Below, in pieces: positions 57,513 through 64,000 of a stretch of DNA of 64,000 bases (the first letter of the stretch is position 1; every line of letters starts with the position of its first letter). The notes beneath the pieces were generated by a model that did not search any database, was not told where the DNA came from, and worked only from the letters and a program-made list of their open reading frames with translations. Source of the DNA: Eupeodes corollae. Taxonomy: Eukaryota > Arthropoda > Insecta > Diptera > Syrphidae. The stretch spans positions 44,465,946-44,529,945 of the forward strand of contig NC_079148.1 in NCBI RefSeq assembly GCF_945859685.1, given 5' to 3'. A program made the translations under genes and the position numbers.

Positions 57513-58683
57513 TATTTTATTTGGACTGCTGGATTTTTATATAAAAATTAGTGAATATTTAAAACAATATTTTCTGTAAAATAAAATAAGTTTGAAGCCA
57601 TTATTTTTAACTTTTGAAAAGCTATTTGAGTCGAAAGTAAATTTTTACTAACTTTTATACATTTTTTTATTTAGGTTTTTATTTTTTGTAAAACAACTGT
57701 CAATTCGATTTTTCTTAAAATATGTCCTAATGTTGAAAACAATATTTCTTATAAGCAAAAATTAGTTTAAAGCTATTATCTCCAATTTTTGAAAAGATAT
57801 TTGAGTCGAAAATCAATTTTTACCAACTTGTATTAATTTTTTTTCGGTTTTAAATTTTTTGTAAAAAAACTGTCTCAATATCTCAAAGTTTTGAAAAGAT
57901 ATTTAAGTCGAAAATCAATTTTTACCAACTTTTGTTATTTTTTTTTTTGTAGGTTTTTATTTTTTGTAAAAAAACTATCAATTCGATTTTTTTCAAAATT
58001 TTATCGAATGTTGAAAACAATATTTGTTATAAGACAAAATAAGTTTTAAGCCTAAATTTTAAGTTTTCGAAAATATATTTGAATCGATATTCAATTTTTA
58101 CCAACTTTGAGTAATGTTTTTTTTTAGATTTTTATTTTTTATAAAAAAAAACTGTCAATTCGATTTTTCTCAAAATTTTATCAGATTTCAAAAACATTGT
58201 TCTCCGTTGCTCAAAATTGTTTTGGAGATGAAATTATATTTTAGTCGTTAAATTTTGGAGGTGACAAATTTTTTTTTCAGTTTTTTTGATTTATAAAAAA
58301 ACCGTTAGATACATTTTTTTTAAAAAATATACTGCTTTGAGACCACGTTTTAATATATTATATAAAATTTAATTCAAGTCTCTAACGTTTTTGGTTCGTA
58401 AGATATTAAGGCTTAACCAAAATTTTCACCTTTTTTTCAAACTGCTATGGTAAAAAAACCACCCACGCATTTTTCTTGAGATCATTTTCTGCATCTTTCT
58501 GCCTTATTATCTGTATAACAAAATTTATTTGGAGTCGATATCTCTTCTATTTCTTGAGCTATGGACAACGAAAAACACGTCGCGAACGTACGGACGTACG
58601 AACGACCTTGAAACGTCGAGAAATGTAAAAATTTTCAATTTGACAAATCGGACCCATTACAATAACTTCCTATGGGAAGTTAA
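57513..58683 (-). repeat. Family R repeat R7, inside the Tigger element
   Basis: Reverse orientation. The family hairpin AACTTCC-TATG-GGAAGTT lies at 58666-58683. The GTCCGATTTG block and CGTACGTCCGTACG tract follow, then four minisatellite units running down to about 57530. The far 3' block with GGGATGGGAAGTTATCAG is absent. A short (TAAA)n tract abuts the hairpin. Confidence 0.78.
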
Positions 58684-58854
58684 TAAATAAATAAATAAAT
58701 TCATTCTTATACTTTGTCAAGTTGCTGTTTCAACAAAATTTATTAAAAAAAAATTTTAATTTTTGATTGATGCATTAAAGTGGCTGAAGTTTTCACTCAA
58801 AAAATGACTCTAATTTGAAAAGGCAGTGTTGAACCTCATCCGGTACATTTTCTG

Positions 58855-60261
58855 TCATTTCAATCGCAGATTGCAATGTTCCAATTGCATTATCGATTCG
58901 ACTTCTTCATCTTCAGCTCCACTATCATCATCGTTAGCAGCAGCAGCATGATTTATGATTACTGATTCCAGAATTGATTCCCGTTCAGGTATTTCTGTGG
59001 CCACAATACCGTCATCGACTTCCACATAATCCCTCCAATTCAAGCCTTCAATATTGTAATCAGCTTCAGTTAGCCTGTTCCAGATCCTCTCGATTTTATT
59101 TGCGTCGTCGGCTACACAAATGAGTTGGTTAAGTTTAACATCATCTTCATCATCCCATCTATCGTCCTTGAAGCGAACTTTTTTGAAACAATTCTCTATT
59201 GTCAACCGAGTTACATCCTGTACCCACGCCCACGAAACTTCGCGTACACAATCAAGCAGAGTTATTTTATAGTTCCTTTTTTTTTAGTTTCCCAAACCTT
59301 TAAAATGGTGTTTAAAATACGTCGTTTATAGTGAACTTTTAAATTTTGGATTGGATGGACCCATGTCCATCGGTTGCACTATTGAGGTCATGTTATAGGT
59401 GAAAAATACTCAAGTTTTATAAATTTTAATTTGTACTTAACATTTATTGGGTGAGCCGGGCAGTTATCGGTGATAAACAACACCTTGCGCTTTGATTTTC
59501 CAAACTTTGCATCTTGCTGCAAAAGCCAATTCGTTAAAAGATCTGCAGTCATCCAAGAACGTTGGTTGGCTACTTAATCAACCGGAAAAGATTTAATTTC
59601 ATTTAAACCTTAAGCTTTTCCGATCCAGTCATGTTGGATCCCACAAGGCCTGTCACTCTTTCTTTACGGTGTTTCCCTCCAAAACATTTTTCTCCTTTAA
59701 AAGCCAAGGAACTTGTCAGCAAACATTTGAAAAACAATCCCGTTTCATCAACATTAAAAATGTAATCCGGTTTGAATCCTCTGACAACTTTTGGGATCTG
59801 TTGTTTCCATTTATCGACCTTAGTCTTATCAACAGAAGCACTTTCACCAGACAAAACTTTCCCAAAGATACTATGTTTGCTTTTAAATCAGGTCAGCCAT
59901 CCATCGCTTGCCTTGAAATTAGGAAAACCTAAGCTGCCTGCATATTCCAGCGTTTGTTTTTTTTTAAGATTTGACCGCTAACTGGTAATGAATTGCCTCG
60001 CATACTTTCGAACCATTTGAAAAAATCTTTGACAACACTTTCATACGCACAAACTTTGTGCCGCTTAACCTGACCCTTGATATTAGCTCAACCATGCCGA
60101 AACCTTAATTTTTCTCTTTTAGCCCATATCGATGATAATGTACTGTTGGGAATGCCAAAATCTTCAGCTCTTTTCTTTTTCTTTTGATGGCCCTTCTCAA
60201 TTTCTTCAATCAAGCGAATCTTCGTGGCAAGATGTAATGTATGCAATTTTCTTTTGGCCAT
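58855..60261 (-). pseudogene. Tigger-type transposase (CENP-B HTH, DDE)
   Basis: Starts MAKRKLHTLHLATKIRLIEE at 60261. A CENP-B-type DNA-binding part follows (KKKRAEDFGIPNSTLSSIWA, about 60120-60185), then a second HTH (QVKRHKVCAYESVVKDFFKW, about 60015-60075). The DDE domain has FNVDETGLFFK (first Asp, about 59733-59765), FKGEKCFGGKHRKERVTGLV, and FITDNCPAHP (second Asp, about 59455-59485). IENCFKKVRF lies near 59180 and a long acidic C-terminal tail ends near 58856. In-frame stops and several frameshifts separate the parts. The C-terminal 116 codons (58855-59205) remain open. Confidence 0.85.
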
Positions 60262-60989
60262 AATTTATCTGAAAAGTTGGTTATCATTTGTAAGAAATAA
60301 GAAACTCCCCCTCATGAAGAATGCATTACCTACAAACCTAACAATGAAGTTCTTCAAAAGTTAAATTTTGTGTTATAATTTTCTGTTGCAACTTAACGTA
60401 TGTATGTACGTAGGTTTCTAAAAGCTGATAGCAAATCTGTTTAAAAAAAGTTACCAATAATCCTTTCTGTAACATGACTCGTCAAACTACCAGCCTGCTC
60501 AGAATACAACTACAGCAGCTCTGTTGAACATGAATTGTAAAGTAGTCAAATTGCTTCTTTTAATTTCGTACCTAAGAATAAGAATACTGTTAACAGAGTT
60601 CCAATTGGAATAGAACCACATACAAGCATAATCCAAACATCTGCCAAATGGGTTAAGTCTAACTGGTACGTCACTGTACGCTACAATTTTTTAAATAGAT
60701 TTCCAATACACTTACACACTGAAGCCAAAGAACTTCACAGATACATATCATTCCACGATCTTTAAACCAAATACGAACTGTTTCGACCAACAAGAAATGC
60801 TAATTGCACACTACTTAAAGGGATTGGAAATAGTCCAAGACTCTAAAGAGTTTATTTGAGTTAGAAGGAATTTCGACTTAGAGGATGGTTTTTGTATGAA
60901 AAATTGAGGGGAATGCAAAAATATGGCAAAACAATTCGAGTTAGAGGGAATTTCGACTTAGAGGGAGTTCGACTTAGATGGAGTCGACC

Positions 60990-61661
60990 TAAAACCCTTA
61001 TTTACCAATTTGACCTTTTTTAAAAAATCATACTTAAAATTAATTTAAAGAACCATTTAATGAAGACAGTTAGGAAATATGCAACAATCTTGAAGGAGAA
61101 AATTTTCATATTTCAAAGCTATCAAAAAAAAAACCTGAAGTTTTGTTCAATTGTGTTTTATTTAAAACTTATAAATACTTATAAATAATAACTCAATTTT
61201 ATTTGAATTTATATCATAATAATATTTTTTTTTCTATTTTATAGCGTTTTCCAAGATGAGGTCTTATTTTGGATAGCCTGTTATTTGGTCACTTTTGAAG
61301 GTGTCATCTTTTGAAATTTGGCAATAAGGAATCAGAGAGTTTATCACATTGCTCAAAGAGATCTTTTGATTCAACCACCTTTAAGGTTTTGTTTTCCTTT
61401 GAGGCCACTCCAATGAATGGTACGTTCTATAACAATGCCCCACAGTCTATTCAAGACCTTTAAGATGGAATTTTCGAAGTTATCAAGGATGTACAACTGC
61501 AAATGGATATGGGGTTGTAACCTTAGTAGTAAAGAGTGCCTACTTTCCTTTTAACAATGATAAAAACATAAAAACCAACACACCCAATGCACAATTCCTT
61601 TAAGTAATAAAACAAAAATATTTGTATTGTCAAAGTTTTATACGAGATTCAGATCAAGTTA
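60990..61661. other. No gene seen, about 0.7 kb
   Basis: AT-rich sequence between the Tigger element and a microsatellite. Nothing was recognised. Confidence 0.55.
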
Positions 61662-61828
61662 ATTTATATTTATATTTATATTTATATTTATATTTATATT
61701 TATATTTATATTTATATTTATATTTATATTTATATTTATATTTATATTTATATTTATATTTATATTTATATTTATATTTATATTTATATTTATATTTATA
61801 TTTATATTTATATTTATATTTATATTTA
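61662..61828. repeat. (ATTTAT)n hexanucleotide microsatellite
   Basis: About 28 near-perfect copies of the six-base unit. The frame reading YLYLYL across it is an artefact of the repeat. Confidence 0.95.
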
Positions 61829-62259
61829 CATTAATTTAAAGAAAAAAAAATTAGATAAGAATTACCCATAAACTAATTTTATTGGAATATATTATTTTTG
61901 ATTTTAACTTGAAAACTTATAACGTTTATTTTTATAAAATGTACATTTAAACATTTTTATAAGAAAGTTTTATTCAAAAGTATTATTATTATTTTGAGAA
62001 ATAGAAATTTTTATGTAATGTTGAACAAATATGTTTCATGTGTTGTGACTTACAAATACTTTAAATAAAGTTAAGAAAATTAAATTTAAATATACAAAAT
62101 AGATTTTTTAATTTATAATATTATAAAATGAAAAACTAGTGGAGCTGGAAATTGTTTTTTTTTTCTAGTATTAGACAAACTGTTATTAAATTAATATCAG
62201 TAAAATTAGTTTTGTTAAACTATTTATTTATATGTATTTATATCATCTTTATTAGAATA
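61829..62259. other. No gene seen, about 0.4 kb
   Basis: Very AT-rich, without a recognisable feature. Confidence 0.55.
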
Positions 62260-63898
62260 CTAGCTTTTTAACCGCGGCTTCGCCCGCAGTGGAGAAATTA
62301 AATAAGTATGAGAGATAAAGGATAAGGGTTTTTTGTATTGCTTGGCTGAGATCAACAGTTTTTAAAAATTACTACAGACAATAAAGTTTCAACACCTTAA
62401 TATATGCTTATTGAAATGCAACAACAAATGTTAAAATATATTTCACCGTAACAAAAATAAATAATTCTAAATTCTAACAATTTAAAAAAATAAAATACAA
62501 AGTATTAATTTAAGATATTTTTATAGACAATGTTATAAGTTTTCCCGTCGGGTGCAAATATGTGTAAATTCCGGGATACACGTGAACAGGCTACATACAG
62601 TTGACCATGAGAGAATCATGGGTTTTCTAAATGCACTCCTGCTACCTGTAATGTTTTTCCTTGTGCCTTGTTTATAGTAACAGCAAAGCTAAGCTTGACG
62701 GGAAACTGGACCCTTTTAAATTGGAATGGAAGGTCAGTCACTATTTCCCTTACCGACACCTGTTAAAATAGAAGCACCAAGAATGTTCTGTCCCAATTTT
62801 GTTATCCGAAGCTTTGTTCCATTACATAGCCGAGGAGCATCTAGATTTCGCATAAGAATTACTGGTACATTTAGTTTCAATTGAAGTTTATGTGTCGGTA
62901 CACCCGATAGTTCAAGTGAATTTAAAAACTCCACAGGATATGAAGTACTTAGTTCCGTATCCATAATTGTATCCATTGACAAATATTCCTTCATTTCTCC
63001 TTGAACCTCGTTTAAAATGTCAGTGTTGATCCTATTTACAATTTCATTTCTTGGTGATAATATTGCTCTGGCTCACAACCACTGATAACTTCACAAATTT
63101 TGTTGCAATTCCGGAAAAACATTAGCAATGAGATCCACATCACTTTCTACTAAATTACAAAATTCTGACAGTGATATGTAGCCTTCAGCGTCAACCATCA
63201 CCAATTTTCAACAACATTTCTGCGTATAGTCCTGAATCAACGTCATTATGAAGATGCACTCTCATGTTCGTTTTTAGGCGGAGTTTTTCAACTGTCGGCC
63301 ATAAGCTTGATGATTTAATGCACGCTTGAATTTCATCTGCTGGTGAATCAATGGGAGGGTTTGACGGAAATCACCAGCCAATAAAACTACCATGCCTCCC
63401 ATTATATCTGTACTATCTTGCAAGTCCTGGAGGGTCCGGTTTAAAGCTTCTATAGCCTTCTTGTGAGAAGGATAACCTCAAAAATGTGAATAGTATTATA
63501 CTGCATGTAACGACAGAAGAAAATAACAATAAATATAGAAAAATTAGAAACAGTTGAAACTATATTCAATTGAATTAGGTATTGAATTAGATATTGTCGT
63601 CACTTTTGGTAATACAGTGGGTTGGTATTACAGTATTCAGGGTTGAAACTTCATTACTATGATGCTAGATGATGATAGATGGCGTTGAAGTAGCTAAATT
63701 TGACGATATTTTGACAAACAATTTTTTATTTTTCGTAAATTTGTTTTATTTGTTTTTAATAAAAAGTATCCTATGTTACTTCTAATACCTTCAAGAGTGT
63801 ATGTGCAAAGTTTCATGATGATCGGTTAATTAGTTTTTGCGTGAAAGCGTAACAAACAAATTTACATTCGCATTTATAATATTATAAGTAAGTATAGA
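62260..63898 (-). mobile_element. Helitron, both termini present, internally deleted
   Basis: On the minus strand it begins TCTATACTTACTTATAATAT (63898 downward), preceded by A, and ends AAAAAGCTAG (62260), followed by T. This is the A|T insertion with TC start and CTRR end typical of Helitrons. Just before the end is a hairpin, GCGGGCGAAGCCGCGG (about 62272-62290). No Rep (HUH) domain or N-terminal helicase part remains, and the interior keeps only the C-terminal half of the helicase. Length 1,639 bases, against several kb for autonomous elements. AT-rich filler lies at 63480-63840. Confidence 0.9.
62540..63475 (-). pseudogene. Helitron PIF1-type helicase, C-terminal remnant
   Basis: The minus strand reads IMGGMVVLLAGDFRQTLP (about 63355-63410), a helicase motif characteristic of Helitron PIF1-like proteins. 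Next come YISLSEFCNLVESDVDLIAN (about 63125-63185) and EFLNSLELSGVPTHKLQLKL, then NVPVILMRNLDAPRLCNGTK (about 62805-62865). The end is FAVTINKAQGK-like (near 62665-62705) and CSRV--HIF (near 62550-62590) in broken frames. The Walker A region is missing. Frameshifts near 62760, 62650, 63100 and 63230. Confidence 0.85.
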
Positions 63899-64000
63899 TT
63901 TTGTAACCATAAAAATAAAAAAACAAAATAAAACCAAGGTTTAGTTTTTCAATATACGAGTATAAATATAAGTAACAACAAAATATCTGATATATAAAAA

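Larger units (their letters stand above)
57421..60989 (-). mobile_element. Tigger/pogo-type DNA transposon with both ends
   Basis: The left end CAGTCGACTCCCTCTAAGTC and the right end GACTTAGATGGAGTCGACC are inverted copies and match the CAGTCGACTC style of Tigger termini. The right flank is TA, the expected target; the left flank TG has probably drifted from TA. Several extra copies of the GTTAGAGGGA(A/G)TTCGA-like motif lie just inside both ends (57460-57512 and 60855-60975). The transposase pseudogene lies between, and repeat R7 occupies 57513-58683. Confidence 0.85.

Noticed and set aside
61622..61834. Open frame reading YLYLYL repeats
   Set aside because: It is the translation of the (ATTTAT)n microsatellite and has no coding meaning.

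Overview
The window is AT-rich animal DNA, most likely from an insect and probably a fly. The pointers are a 5S-rRNA-like segment close to the fly 5S gene, jockey, LOA-like and other non-LTR retrotransposons, mariners with a DUF4817-type N-terminus, and DINE-like minisatellite repeats. The organism is inferred, not proven. I found no convincing host gene. Almost everything that can be named is transposable-element debris in many age layers, often nested, with target-site duplications (TSDs) still readable.

Layout. 1-3.6 kb: minisatellite-bearing repeats (family R), a mariner remnant and a LOA-like LINE copy. 6.1-8.2 kb: a SINE fragment, a LOA-like LINE with a 9-bp TSD, and a 5S-rRNA-derived SINE with an exact 10-bp TSD. 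10.9-13.4 kb: an R repeat split by a tRNA-like SINE, then a small LINE (family F) whose 3' tail matches that SINE's tail. 16.6-21.2 kb: a nearly complete jockey element on the minus strand, with ORF1 and ORF2 overlapping and ORF2 broken by a single stop codon. 21.3-32.1 kb: family B and R repeats, mariner pseudogenes, and a hAT fragment with an 8-bp TSD. 33.4-37.6 kb: jockey debris and a LINE (family C) interrupted by both a LOA-like LINE and a 537-bp inverted-repeat element. 38.7-44.9 kb: further jockey-type copies. 46.5-51.1 kb: a mariner remnant, then a B repeat split by a 2.8-kb LOA-like LINE with a 14-bp TSD and abutted by a SINE. 53-55.7 kb: a second family C LINE and a deleted mariner. 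57.4-61.0 kb: a Tigger/pogo element with both ends and an R repeat inside. 62.3-63.9 kb: an internally deleted Helitron with both termini.

How the pieces relate. The autonomous-type elements (jockey, LOA-like, F, C, mariner, Tigger, hAT, Helitron) once encoded their own mobility proteins, and every copy here is broken. The short elements (two SINE types, the inverted-repeat element, R and B repeats) carry no protein and would have used enzymes from others. For the tRNA-like SINE the probable donor, LINE F, is in the same window. Family and clade names come from recognised motifs and were not checked against any database.
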